DNA from: Dendrophyllia cribrosa
Lineage: Eukaryota > Cnidaria > Anthozoa > Scleractinia > Dendrophylliidae
DNA length: 64,000 bases
Direction of reading: 5' to 3'
Assembly: GCA_024195265.1 (NCBI GenBank)
Contig: JAJLRJ010000009.1
Span: forward strand, 11,884,791-11,948,790
Positions 20,811-33,388 of this stretch are shown here, piece after piece (within the stretch, counting starts at the first letter, position 1; each line of letters starts with the position of its first letter). The translations under genes and the position numbers were made by a program. The notes under the pieces are model-generated. The model had not been told where the DNA came from. It made no database searches and was given only the letters and a program-made list of their open reading frames with translations.

Positions 20811-20844
20811 TGAAAATATCTTACCTCAGATAACACGTGAAAGG
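20804..20844. repeat. Linker remnant (last about 41 bp)
   Basis: The unit gatcttttg runs directly into cattgatgaaaatatcttacc...gaaagg. Both parents share CTTTTG at the joint. Further copies of this joint are at 22,873-22,913, 24,911-24,951, 26,383-26,422, 30,327-30,367, 42,779-42,819 and 53,359-53,399. Confidence 0.9.
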
Positions 20845-21178
20845 AGTGATCTTTTGGCGGGTGATCCTCTGATTGGTGATCTTTTGGTGGGTGGTCCTCT
20901 GACGGGTGATCTTTTGGCAAGTGACACTCTGACGGGTGATCTTTTGGCGGGTGATCCTCTGACTGGTGATCTTCTAAGGGGTGATATTTTGGTGGGTGGT
21001 CGTCCTCTGACGGGTGATATTTTGGTGGGTGATCCTCTGACGGGTTTTTCTCTGACGGGTGATGTTTTGGTGGGTTTTCCTCTGACGGGTAATCTTTAGG
21101 TTGGTGGTCCTCTGACGGGTGATCTTCTGGCGGGTTATCCTCTAACGGGTTATCTTTTAGCGGGTGATCCTCTGACGG

Positions 21179-24100
21179 GTGATCTTTTCGCGTGATCCTC
21201 TGACGGGTAATCTTTTGGTGGGTGCTCCTCTAACGGTTTATCTTTTGGCGGGTGATCCTCTGACGTGTGATCTTTTAGCGGGTGTACTTCTAAGGAGTGA
21301 TCCTCTGACGGATGATCTTTTGGCGGGTGATCTTGTGGCGGGTGATCCTATGACGGGTGTTCTTTTCTTGGCTGATCTTCTGACGGGTGATCTTTTACCG
21401 GATGATCCTCTGACGGGTGATCTTTTGACGGGTTTTTCCCTGACGTGTGATCTTTTGGCGGGTGATCCTCTGACGGGTGATATTTGGGTTGGTGGTCCTC
21501 TGACGGGTAATCTTTTGGCGGGTGATCTTTTGGCGGGTGAAGCTGTGACGGGTGATTTTTTGGCGGGTGATCCTCTGACGGGTGATCTTTTGCCGGGTGA
21601 TCTTTTGCCGGGTGATCCTATGACGGGTGATCTTTTCGTGGCTGATCTTCTGACGGGTGATCTCTTAGCGGATGATCCACTGACGAGTGATCTTTTGGCG
21701 TGTTTTCCTTTGACGGGTGATCTTTTGGCGGGTGATCCTCTGACAGGTGATCTTTTCGCCGGTGTTCCTCAGACGGTTGATCTTCTAAGAGGTGATACTC
21801 TGACGGGTTTTTCTCTGACGGGTGATCTTTTGGCGGGTGATCGTCTGACGGGTGATCGTTTGGTGGGCGGTCCTCTGGCGGGTGATCTTTTGGCGGGTGA
21901 TCCTCTGACGGGCGATCTTTTCGTGGGTGGTCCTCGGACGGGTGATCTTTTGGCGGATGATCCTCTGACGGGTGATCTTTTCGCGGGTTTTCCTCTCACG
22001 GGTGATCTTTTGGCGGGCCGTGTTCCTCTGACAGGTGATATTTTGGCCGGTGATTCTCTCACGGTTGTTCTTCTAAGGGGTTATACTCTGACGGGTGATG
22101 TTTTGACGGGTTTTTCTCTGATGGGTGATCTTTTCGCTGGTAATCCTCTGACGGGTGATCTTTTGGTCGGTGGTCCTCTGACGGTTGATCTTTTGGCGGG
22201 TGATCTTCCGACGGGTGATCTTTTGGCGGGTGTACTTCTAAGGGGTGATCCTCTGACGGGTGATCGTTTGTCGGGGGATCCTCTGACGGGTGATCTTTTG
22301 GCAGGTGATACTCTGATTGGTGATCTTTTGGTGGGTGGACCTCTGACGGGTGGTGTTTTGGCGGGTGACCCTCTAACGGGTGATCTTTTGGTGGGTGATC
22401 CTCTGACGGGTGATCTTCTAAGGGGTGATGTTTTGGTGGGAGGTGGTCCTCTGACGGGTGATCTTTTGGCGAGTGATCTTCTAAGGGGTGGTCCTCTGAC
22501 AGGTGATCTTTTGGCGGGTCATCCTCTGACGGGTAAACTTTTGGCGGGTGATCTTTTGGCGGGTGAAGCTGTGACGGGTGATTTTTTGGCGGGTGATCTT
22601 TTGGCGGGTGATCCTATGACGGGTGATCTTTTCGTTGCTGATCCTCTGACGTGTGATCTTTTAGCGGATGATGCATTGACGAGTGATCTTTTGGCGGCTT
22701 TTCCTCTGATGGGCGATCTTTTGGCGGGTTATCCTCTGACAGGTGATCTTTTGGGGGGTGTTCCTCTGACGGTTGATCTTCTAAGGGGTGATCCTCTGAC
22801 GAGTGATCTTTTGACGGGTTTTTCTCTGATGGGTGATCTTTTGGCGGGTAATCCTCTGACGCTTGATCTTTTGCATTGATGAAAATATCTTACCTCAGAT
22901 CACACGTGAAAGGAGTAATCTTTTGGCGGGTGATCCTCTGATTGGTGATGTTTTGGTGGGTGGTCCTCTGACGGGTGATCTTTTGGCGGGTGACCCTCTG
23001 ACGGGTGATCTTTTGGCGGGTGATCCTCTGACTGGTGATCTTCTAAGGGGTGATATTTTGGTGGGTGGTCGTCCTCTGACGGGTGATCTTTTGGTGGGTG
23101 ATCCTCTGACGGGTTTTTCTCTGACGGGTGATGTTTTGGTGGGTTATCCTCTGACGGGTAATCTTTAGGTTGGTGGTCCTCTGACGGGTGATCTTCTGGC
23201 GGGTTATCCTCTAACGGGTTATCTTTTAGCGGGTGATCCTCTGACGGGTGATCTTTTCGCGTGATCCTCTGACGGGTAATCTTTTGGTGGGTGCTCCTCT
23301 AACGGTTTATCTTTTGGCGGGTGATCCTCTGACGTGTGATCTTTTAGCGGGTGTACTTCTAAGGAGTGATCCTCTGACGGATGATCTTTTGGCGGGTGAT
23401 CTTGTGGCGGGTGATCCTATGACGGGTGTTCTTTTCTTGGCTGATCTTCTGACGGGTGATCTTTTACCGGATGATCCTCTGACGGATGATCTTTTGACGG
23501 GTTTTTCCCTGACGTGTGATCTTTTGGCGGGTGATCCTCTGACGGGTGATATTTGGGTTGGTGGTCCTCTGACGGGTAATCTTTTGGCGGGTGATCTTTT
23601 GGCGGGTGAAGCTGTGACGGGTGATTTTTTGGCGGGTGATCCTCTGACGGGTGATCTTTTGCCGGGTGATCTTTTGCCGGGTGATCCTATGACGGGTGAT
23701 CTTTTCGTGGCTGATCTTCTGACGGGTGATCTCTTAGCGGATGATCCACTGACGAGTGATCTTTTGGCGTGTTTTCCTTTGACGGGTGATCTTTTGGCGG
23801 GTGATCCTCTGACGGTTGATCTTCTAAGAGGTGATACTCTGACGGGTTTTTCTCTGACGGGTGATCTTTTGGCGGGTGATCGTCTGACGGGTGATCGTTT
23901 GGTGGGCGGTCCTCTGGCGGGTGATCTTTTGGCGGGTGATCCTCTGACGGGCGATCTTTTCGTGGGTGGTCCTCGGACTGGTGATCTTTTGGCGGATGAT
24001 CCTCTGACGGGTGATCTTTTCGCGGGTTTTCCTCTCACGGGTGATCTTTTGGCGGGCCGTGTTCCTCTGACAGGTGATATTTTGGCGGGTGATCCTCTCA

Positions 24101-24777
24101 CGGTTGTTCTTCTAAGGGGTTATACTCTGACGGGTGATGTTTTGACGGGTTTTTCTCTGATGGGTGATCTTTTCGCTGGTAATCCTCTGACGGGTGATCT
24201 TTTGGTCGGTGGTCCTCTGACGGTTGATCTTTTGGCGGGTGATCTTCCGACGGGTGATCTTTTGGCGGGTGTACTTCTAAGGGGTGATCCTCTGAAGGGT
24301 GATCGTTTGTCGGGGGATCCTTTGACGGGTGATCTTTTGGCAGGTGATACTCTGATTGGTGATCTTTTGGTGGGTGGACCTCTGACGGGTGGTGTTTTGG
24401 CGGGTAACCCTCTAACGGGTGATCTTTTGGTGGGTGATCCTCTGACGGGTGATCTTCTAAGGGGTGATGTTTTGGTGGGAGGTGGTCCTCTGACGGGTGA
24501 TCTTTTGGCGAGTGATCTTCTAAGGGGTGGTCCTCTGACAGGTGATCTTTTGGCGGGTCATCCTCTGACGGGTAAACTTTTGGCGGGTGATCTTTTGGCG
24601 GGTGAAGCTGTGACGGGTGATTTTTTGGCGGGTGATCTTTTGGCGGGTGATCATATGACGGGTGATCTTTTCGTGGCTGATCCTCAGACGTGTGATCTTT
24701 TAGCGGATGATCCATTGACGAGTGATCTTTTGGCGGCTTTTCCTCTGATGGGCGATTTTTGGCGGGTTATCCTCTGA
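21179..24777 (+). other. Two long open pentad runs in the 2.07-kb repeat
   Basis: Open runs of 566 and 509 codons (21,179-22,879 and 23,248-24,777) occupy successive copies. They start after the CGCGTGATCC joint and end at DLLH-stop or, in the second, at a missing T near 24,755. Neither begins with a linker ATG; only internal Met codons exist. Confidence 0.35.
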
Positions 24778-27600
24778 CAGGTGATCTTTTGGGGGGTGTT
24801 CCTCTGACGGTTGATCGTCTAAGGGGTGATCCTCTGACGAGTGATCTTTTGACGGGTTTTTCTCTGATGGGTGATCTTTTGGCGGGTATTCCTCTGACGC
24901 TTGATCTTTTGCATTGATGAAAATATCTTACCTCAGATCACACGTGAAAGGAGTGATCTTTTGGCGGGTGATCCTCTGATTGGTGATGTTTTGGTGGGTG
25001 GTCCTCTGACGGGTGATCTTTTGGCGGGTGACCCTCTGACGGGTGATCTTTTGGCGGGTGATCCTCTGACTGGTGATCTTCTAAGGGGTGATATTTTGGT
25101 GGGTGGTCGTCCTCTGACGGGTGATCTTTTGGTGGGTGATCCTCTGACGGGTTTTTCTCTGACGGGTGATGTTTTGGTGGGTTATCCTCTGACGGGTAAT
25201 CTTTAGGTTGGTGGTCCTCTGACGGGTAATCTTTTGGCGGGTGCAGCTGTGACGGGTGATTTTTTGGCGGGTGATCTTTTGGCGGGTGATCCTCTGACGA
25301 GTGATCTTTTCCCGGGTGATCTTTTGCCGGGTGATCCTATGACGGGTGATCTTTTCGTGGCTGATCTTCTGACGGGTGATCTTTTAGCGGATGATCCACT
25401 GACAAGTGATCTTTTGGCGTGTTTTCCTTTGACGGGTGATCTTTTGGCGGTGATCCTCTGACAGGTGATCTTTTCACGGGTGTTCCTCTGACGGTTGATC
25501 TTCCAGGAGGTGATCCTCTGACGGGTGATCTTTTGACGGGTTTTTCTCTGACGGGTGATCTTTTGGTGGGTGATCCTCTAATGGGTGGTCCTCTGACAGG
25601 TGATCTTCTGGCGGGTGATCCTCTGACGGGTGATGTTTTGTTTGCCGGGTGATCCTTTGTCGGGTGATCCTATGACGGGTGATCTTTTCGTGGCTGATCT
25701 TCTGACGGTTGATCTTTTAGCGGATGATCCTCTGACGAATGATCTTTTGGTGGGTTTTCCTCTGACGGGTGATCGTTTGGCGGGTGATCCTCTGACGGGT
25801 GATCTTTTGGCAGGTGATACTCTGATTGGTGATCTTTTGGTGGGTGGACCTCTGACGGGTGGTCTTTTGGCGGGTGACCCTCTGACGGGTGATCTTTTGG
25901 TGGGTGATCCTCTGACGGGTGATCTTCTAAGGGGTGATGTTTTGGTGGGTGGTCGTCCTCTGACGGGTGATCTTTTGGCGAGTGATCTTCTAAGGGGTGG
26001 TCCTCTGACAGGTGATCTTTCGGGGGGTCCTCCTCTGACGGGCAATCTTTTGGCGGGTGATCTTTTGGCGGGTGATTTTTTGGCGGGTGATTTTTTGGCG
26101 GGTGATCTTTTGGCGGGTGATCCTATGACGGGTGATCTTTTCGTGGCTGATCCTCTGACGGGTGATCTTTTAGCGGATGATCCACTGACGAGTGATCTTT
26201 TGGCGGGTTTTCTTCTGACGGGTGATCTTTTGGTGGGTTATCCTCTGACAGGTGATCTTTTCGCGGGTGTTCCTCTGACGATTGATATTCTAAGGGGTGA
26301 TCCCCTGACGAGTGATCTTTTGAGGGGTTTTTCTCTCATGGGTGATCTTTTGGCGGGTAATCCTCTGGCTGTTGATCTTTTTCATTGATCAAAATATCTT
26401 ACCTCAGATCACACGTGAAAGGAGTGATCTTTTGGTGGGTGGTCCTCTCACGGGTGATCTTTTGGCGTGTGAACCTCCGACGGGTGATCTTTTAGCGGGT
26501 GATCCTCTGACTGGTGATCTTCTAAGGGGTAATATTTTGGTGGGTGGTCGTCCTCTGACGGGTGATCTTCTGACGGTGATATTTTGGTGGATGGTCCTCT
26601 GACGGGTCATCTTTTGGTGGGTTATCCTCTGACGGTTGATCTTTTGGCGTGTGATCTTCTAAGGGGTAATCCTCTGACGGGTGATCTTTTGGCGGGTGAT
26701 CATCTGACGGGTAATCTCTTGGCGGGTGATCCTCTTACGGGTTATCTTTTGGCGGCTCTCTTTTGGCGGTTGATTCTATGACGGGTGATCTTTTATTGGC
26801 TGATCTTCTGACAGGTGACCTTTTAGCGGATGGTCCTCTAACAGGTGTTCTTTAGGCGGGTGACCCTCTGACGGGTGGTGTTTTGGTGGGTGATCCTCTG
26901 ACGGGTGATCTTTTGGCGGGTGCTCTTTTGTCGGGTGATTCTATGACGGGTGATCTTCTGGTGGCTGATCTTCTGATGGGTGATCTTTTAGCGGATGATC
27001 CTCTGACTGGTGATCTTTTGGCGGGTTTTCCTCTCACGGGTGATCTTTTGGCGGGCCGTGTTCCTCTGACAGGTGATATTTTGGCGGGTGATCCTCTCAC
27101 GGTTGTTCTTCTAAGGGGTGATACTCTGACGGGTGACCTTTTGACGGGTTTTTCTCTGATGGGTGATCTTTTGGCTGGTAATCCTCTGACGGGTGATCTT
27201 TTGGCGGGTGATCTTCTAAGGGGTGGTCCTCTGACAGGTGATCTTTTGGCGGGGGATCCTCTGACAGGTGATCTTTTGGCGGGTGATCCTCTGAGGGTTG
27301 ATCTTCTAAGGGGTGATCCTCTGACGGGTGATCTTTTGACGGGTTTTTGTCTGATGGGTGATCTTTTGGTGGGTAATCCTCTGACGGTTGATCTTTTGGC
27401 GGGCAATCCTCTGACGGGTGATCTTCTAAGGGGTAATGTTTTGGTGGGTGGTCGTCCTCACACGGGTGATATTTTGGCGGGTGATCCTCTGACGCGTGAT
27501 CTTCTAAGTGGTGATCATCTGACGCGTGATCCTCTGACGGGTGAACGTTTGGCGGGATTAAGTATGACGGGTGATCTTTCGGCGGGTTATCCTTTGACCT

Positions 27601-27842
27601 GCCAAAGGCCGCTAGTCTGACGTTCATTAGCCTACGTGTAGGTACTCCATTAAAGCTTTTGACCCACTGTATTCAAACTTAACACAATACATGGCAAGGC
27701 TTGAGTAATTACTGTGTCGTTTATTTAAGTGTAATTTAGTCGTACGGTCGTGTATAGTATCTAGATCTATTTAATTTCAAAGATTGCGCGCCACTTTATT
27801 TCTCCCCGGATGCAAGAACTAAATGTATGTCGCTCTATTATC
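27601..27842. repeat. Linker L22, right end deleted
   Basis: Ends at ctctattatc, then goes straight to GGGTTATCTTTCGG. The deletion happens to be in frame and gives a 30-codon mini-cassette. Confidence 0.9.
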
Positions 27843-27915
27843 GGGTTATCTTTCGGCGGGTGATCCTCTGACCCGCCAAAGGCCGCGGGTCTGTCGTTCA
27901 TTAACCTACGTGTAG
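27823..27915 (+). CDS. Minimal cassette: head fused to tail (30 aa)
   Basis: The deletion that truncates linker L22 joins MYVALLS in frame to GYLSAG, one DPLTR pentad and QRPRVCRSLTYV-stop. Nearly all pentads are gone, but start, frame and stop survive. It could be chance (one in three). Confidence 0.15.
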   Translation: MYVALLSGYLSAGDPLTRQRPRVCRSLTYV

Positions 27916-28164
27916 GTACTTCATGTAAGCTTTTAATCCACTGTATTCAAACTAAACACAATACATGGCAAGACTTGAGTAATTACTGAGTCGTTAATGT
28001 AAGTGTAATTTAGTCGTACAGTCGTTTATATTATCTAGCTCTATCTAATTTCATAGATTGCGCCACTTTTTTTCCCCGGCTGCAAGCATTAAATGTATGT
28101 CGCCCTATCATCCAAACGCTTTTGCATTGATCAAAATATCTTACCTCAGATCACACGTGAAAGG
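27875..28164. repeat. Linker L23
   Basis: GCGCGCC is shortened to GCGCC. The following frame stops almost at once (cttttgTAAgg). Confidence 0.9.
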
Positions 28165-28689
28165 ATAGATCTTTTGTAAGGTGATCCTCTGACGGGTTAT
28201 CTTTTGATGGTGGTCCTCTTACGGGTGAACTTTTGGCGGGTGATCCTCTGACGGGTGATCTTCTGGCGGGTGATCCTCTGACGGGTGATCTTTTGTTGGG
28301 TGGTCCTATGACGGGTGATCTTTTGACGGGTGATCCTCTGACGGGTGATTTTTTGGCGGGTGATCCTCTGACGTGTAATCTTTTGGCGGGTGATCCTCTG
28401 ACGGGTGATCTTTTGTTGGGTGGTCCTATGACGGGTGATCTTTTGGCGGGTGATCCTCTGACGGGTGTTCTTCTAAGGGGTGATGTTTTGATGGGTGATC
28501 CTCTGACGGGTGATCTTTTAGTGGGCGTTCCTCTGACTGGTGATCTTTTTTCGGGTGATCCCCTGACGGGCGGTCTTATGGTGGGTGGTCCTCTGACGGT
28601 TGATCGTTTGGCGGGTGATCCTCTGACGGGTTATCTTATGGCGGGTAATACTCTGACGGGTGATCTTTCGGCGGGTCATCCTCAGATCC

Positions 28690-28982
28690 GCCAAAGGTCG
28701 CGGGTCTGACGTTCATTAGCCTACGTGTAGGTACTCCATGTAAGCTTTTGAGACACTGTATTCAAATTTAACACAATACATGGCAAGGCTTGAGTAATTA
28801 CTGAGTCGTTACTTCTAGCGTAATTTAGACGTACAGTCGTTTATAGTATCTAGATCTATCTAATTTCATAGATTGCGCGCCACTTTATTTCTCCCCGGCG
28901 GCAAGCAAAAAATGTATGTCGCCCTATCATCCAAACTTTTTTGCTTTGATCAAAATGTCTTACTCATATCAGACGTGAAGGG
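28690..28982. repeat. Linker L24
   Basis: A diverged copy (ggcggcaagcaaaaaatg, ccaaacttttttgctttg) whose ATG is out of frame with the pentads. Closest to L44. Confidence 0.9.
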
Positions 28983-29250
28983 AGTGGTCTTTTGGCGGGT
29001 GATCCTCTGACCGGTGATCTTTTGATGTGTGGTCTTCTGACGTGTGATCTTTTGGCGGGTGATCCTCTGACGGGTGATCTTTTGGCGGGTGATCCTTTGA
29101 CGGGTTATCTTTTAGCGGGTGATCCTCTGACGGGTGATCTTTTAGCGTGATCCTCTGATGGGTAATCTTTTGGTGGGTGCTCCTCTGACGGTTTATCTTT
29201 TGGCGGGTGATCCTTTGACGGGTATCTTTTAGGGGGTGATCCTCTGACGG

Positions 29251-32200
29251 GTGATCTTTTCGCGTGATCCTCTGATGGGTAATCTTTTGTTGGGTGCTCC
29301 TCTGACGGTTTATCTTTTGGCGGGTGATCCTCTGACGGGTGATCTTTTAGCGGGTGTACTTCTGAGGGGTGATCCTCTGACGGGTGATCGTTTGGCGGGT
29401 GATCCTCTGACGGTTGATCTTTTGGCGTGTGATCCTCTGACGGGTGCCCTTCTAAGGGGTGATCCTCTGACGGGTGATCGTTTGGCGGGTGATCCTCTGA
29501 CGGGTAATCTTTTGGCGGGTGATCCTCTGACGGGTGATCTTTTGGCGGGTGCTCTTTTGTCGCGTGATTCTATGACGGGTGATCTGGTGGCTGATCTTCT
29601 GATGGGTAATCTTTTAGCGGATGATCCTCTGACGGGTGATCTTTTGGCGGGTTTTCCTCTCACGGGTGATCTTTTGGCGGGCGGTGTTCCTCTGATAGGT
29701 GATATTTTTATAGGTGACCCTCTCACGGTTGTTCTTCTAAGGGGTGATCCTCTGACGGGTGATCTTTTGCCGGGTTTTTCTCTGATGGGTGATCTTTTGG
29801 CTGGTAAACATCTGACGGGCGATCTTTTGGTCGGTGGTCCTCTGACGGTTTATCTTTTGGCGGGTGATCCTCTGACGGGTGATCTTTTAGCGGGTGTACT
29901 TCTTAGGGGTGTTCCTCTAACTGGTGATCGTTTGGCGGGTGATCCTCTGACGGGTGATCTTTTGGCAGGTGATACTCTGATTGGTGATTTTTTGGTGGGT
30001 GGACCTCTGACGGGTGGTCTTTTGGCGGGTGACCCTCTGACGGATGATCTTTTGGTGGGTGATCCTCTGACGGGTGATCTTCTAAGGGGTGATGTTTTGG
30101 TGGGTGGTCGTCCTCTGGCGGGTGATCTGTTGGCGAGTGATGTTCTAAGGGGTGGTCCTCTGACAGGTGATCTTTTGGCGGGTCATCCTCCGACGGGCAA
30201 TCTTTTGGCGGGTGAAGCTGTGACGGTTGATCTTTAAAGGGGTGATCCTCTGACGAGTGATCTTTTGACGGGTTTTTCTCTGATGGGTGATCTTTTGGCG
30301 GGTAATCCTCTGACGGTTGATCTTTTGCATTGATCAAAATATCTTACCTCAGATAACACGTGAAAGGAGTGATCTTTTGGCGGGTGATCTTCTGATTGGT
30401 GATATTTTGGTGGGTGGTCCTCTCACGGGTGATCTTTTGGCGGGTGACCCTCTGACGGGTTTTCCTCTGACGTGTGATGTTTTGGTGGGTTATCCTCTGA
30501 CGGGTAATCTTTAGGTTGGTGGTCCTCTGACGGGTGATCTTCTGGCGGGTTATCCTCTAACGGGTGATCTTTTAGCGGGTGATCCTTTGACGGGTTATCT
30601 TTTAGCGGGTGATCCTCTGACGGTTGATCTTTTGGCGTGTGATCCACTGACGGATGCTCTTCTAAGGGGTGATCCTCTGACGGGTGATCTTTTGGCGGGT
30701 GATCCTCTGACGGGTAATCTTTTGGCGGGTGATCCTCTGACGGGTGATCTTTTAGCGGGTGCTCTTTTGTCGCGTGATTTTATGACGGGTGATCTTCTGG
30801 TGGCTGATCTTCTGATGGGTAATCTTTTAGCGGATGATCCTCTGACGGGTGATCTTTTGGCGGGTTTTCCTCTCACGGGTGATCTTTTGGCGGACCGTGT
30901 TCCTCTGATAGGTGATATTTTTATAGGTGACCCTCTCACGGTTGTTCTTCTAAGGGGTGATCCTGTGACGGGTGATCTTTTGCCGGGTTTTTCTCTGATG
31001 GGTGATCTTTTGGCTGGTAAACATCTGACGGGCGATCTTTTGGTCGGTGGTCCTCTGACGGTTTATCTTTTGGCGGGTGATCCTCTGACGGGTGATCTTT
31101 TAGCGGGTGTACTTCTTAGGGGTGTTCCTCTAACAGGTGATCGTTTGGCGGGTGATCCTCTGACGGGTGATCTTTTGGCAGGTGATACTCTGATTGGTGA
31201 TCTTTTGGTGGGTGGACCTCTGACGGGTGGTCTTTTGGCGGGTGACCCTCTGACGGGTGATCTTTTGGTGGGTGATCGTCTGACGGGTGATCTTCTAAGG
31301 GGTGATGTTTTGGTGGGTGGTCGTCCTCTGGCGGGTGATCTGTTGGCGAGTGATCTTCTAAGGGGTGGTCCTCTGACAGGTGATCTTTTGGCGGGTCATC
31401 CTCCGACGGGCAATCTTTTGGCGGGTGGAGCTGTGACGGGTTTTTTTTTGGCGGGTGATCTTTTGGCGGGTGATCCTATCACAGGTGATCTTTTCGTGGC
31501 TGATCCTCCGACGGGTGATCTTTTAGCGGATGATCCACTGACGAGTGATCTTTTGGCGGGTTTTCCTCTGATTGGTGATCTTTTGGCGGGTTTTCCTCTC
31601 ACGGGTGATCTTTTGGCGAGCCGTGTTCCTCTGACAGGTGATATTTCGGCGGGTGATCCTCTCACGGTTGTTCTTCTAAGGGGTAATACACTGACGGGTC
31701 TGACGGGTGATCTTTTGACGGGTTTTTCTCTGATGGGTGATCTTCTGGCTGGTAATCCTCTGACAGGTGATCTTTTGGTCGGTGGTCCTCTGACGGTTGA
31801 TCTTTTGACGGTTGATCTCCCGACGGGTGATCTTTTGGCGGGTGATCTTCTAAGGGGTGGTCTTCTGACAGGTGATCTTTCGGCGGGTGATCCTCTGACT
31901 GGTGATCTTTTGGCGGGTGATCCTCTGAGGGGTGATCTTCTAAGGGGTGATCCTCTGACGGGTAATCTTTCGACGGATTTTTCTCTGATTGGTGATCTTT
32001 TGGCGGGTAATCCTCTGACGGTTGATCTTTTGGCGGGTAATCCACTGACGGGTGATCCTCTAAGGGGTAATGTTTTGGTGGGTGGTCGTCCTCAGACGGG
32101 TGATATTTTGGCGGGTGATCCTCTGACGGGTGATCTTTTAAGTGGTGATCCTCTGACGGGCGATCATTTGATGGGTGGTCCTCTGACGGGTGATTTTTTG

Positions 32201-32710
32201 GCAGGTAATCCTCCGACGGGTGATCTTTTGGCGGGTGATCCTCTCACGGGTTATCTTTTAGCGGGTGATCCTCAGACGGGTGATCTTCTAAGTGGTGATC
32301 CTCTGACGGGTGATCTTATGGCGGGTGATGCTTTGACGGATGATCTTTTGGTGGGTGGTCCTCTGACTGGTGATCTTTTGGCGGGTGATCCTCTAACGGG
32401 TGATCTTTTGACGGGTGTTCCTCTGACGGGTGATATTTTGGTGGGTGGTCCTCTGACGGGTGATCTTTTGGCGGGTTATCCTCTGACGGTTGATCTTTTG
32501 GCGTGTGATCTTCTAAGGGGTGATCCTCTGACGGGTGAACTGTTGGCGGGTGATCATCTGACGGGTAATCTTTTGGGGGGTGATCCTCTTACGGGTGATC
32601 TTTTGGCGGGTGCTCTTTTGGCGGGTGATTCTATGACGGGTGATCTTTTGGTGGCTGATCTTCTGACGGATGATCTTTTAGCGTATGGTCCTCTAACGGG
32701 TGTTCTTTAG
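29251..32710 (+). other. Long open pentad runs in the 1.21-kb duplication
   Basis: 29,251-30,237 is open and ends at gatctTTAAaggg. 30,587-32,710 is open for 707 codons and ends at the recurrent GVL-stop. The second includes a rare 9-bp insertion (ctgacgggtctgacgggt near 31,690) that keeps frame. Confidence 0.35.
29400..31430. repeat. About 1.21-kb tandem duplication
   Basis: About 29,400-30,210 and 30,610-31,420 share a long, distinctive order of variant units, including ggtgatatttttataggtgac and aaacatctgacgggc. The first copy lacks 3 nt in gatctggtggct relative to the second. The remnant at 30,327-30,367 lies between them. Confidence 0.8.
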
Positions 32711-32953
32711 GCGGGTGACCTTCTCACGGGTGGTCTTTTGGCGGGTGATCCTCTTGCGGGTGTTCTTCTAAGGCGTGATGTTTTGACGGGTGATCCTCTG
32801 ACCGGTGATCTTTTAGTGGGCGGTCCTCTGACTTGTGAACTTTTTTCGGGTGATCTTCTGACGGGCGGTCTTTTGGTGGGTGGTCCTCCGACGGGTGATA
32901 TTTTGGCGGGTGACACTATGACGGGTGATCTTTTAGCGGGTGTACTTCTAAGG

Positions 32954-33155
32954 GGCAAGGCTTGAGTAATTACTGAGTCGTTAATTTAAGTGTAATTTAG
33001 TCGTACAGTCGTGTATAGTATCTAGATCTATCTAATTTCATAGATTTCGCGCCACTTTATTTGTCCCCGGCTGCAAGAACTAAATGTATGTCGCCCTATT
33101 ATCCAAACGCTTTTCCATTGATGAAAATATCTTACCACAGATCACACGTGAACGG
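32954..33155. repeat. Linker L25, left end deleted
   Basis: Same array-to-GCAAGG joint as L15 and L27. The end reads CACGTGAACGG. Confidence 0.9.
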
Positions 33156-33377
33156 AGTGATCTTTTGGCGGGTGATCCTCTGACGGGTTACCGTTTGGCG
33201 GGTGATGCTCTGACGGGTGATCTTTTAACGGGTGATCCTCTGATTGGTAATCTTTTGTTGGGTGCTCCTCTGACGGTTTATCTTTTGGCGGGTGATGCTC
33301 TGACGGGTGATCTTTTAGCGGGTGTACTTCTCAGGGGTGATCCTCTGACGGGTGATCGTTTGGCGGTGATCCTCTGA
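33084..33377 (+). pseudogene. Frameshifted cassette (97 aa)
   Basis: Normal head (KRFSIDENILPQI), pentads, then one lost base at tggcggtgatcctctga (about 33,366) ends the frame. Pentads continue in another register from 33,389 to 34,471 and reach the RQRPLV tail. Confidence 0.3.
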
Positions 33378-33388
33378 CGGGTGATCTT

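Larger units (their letters stand above)
20804..25206. repeat. About 2.07-kb higher-order repeat
   Basis: Copies start at the linker remnants at 20,804, 22,873 and 24,911 (2,069 bp, 2,038 bp, then partial). The second copy lacks two 15-mers near 23,805 and one T near 24,755, which together give the 31-bp difference. Related, more diverged segments lie at about 25,630-26,380 and 41,230-42,780. Confidence 0.85.
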
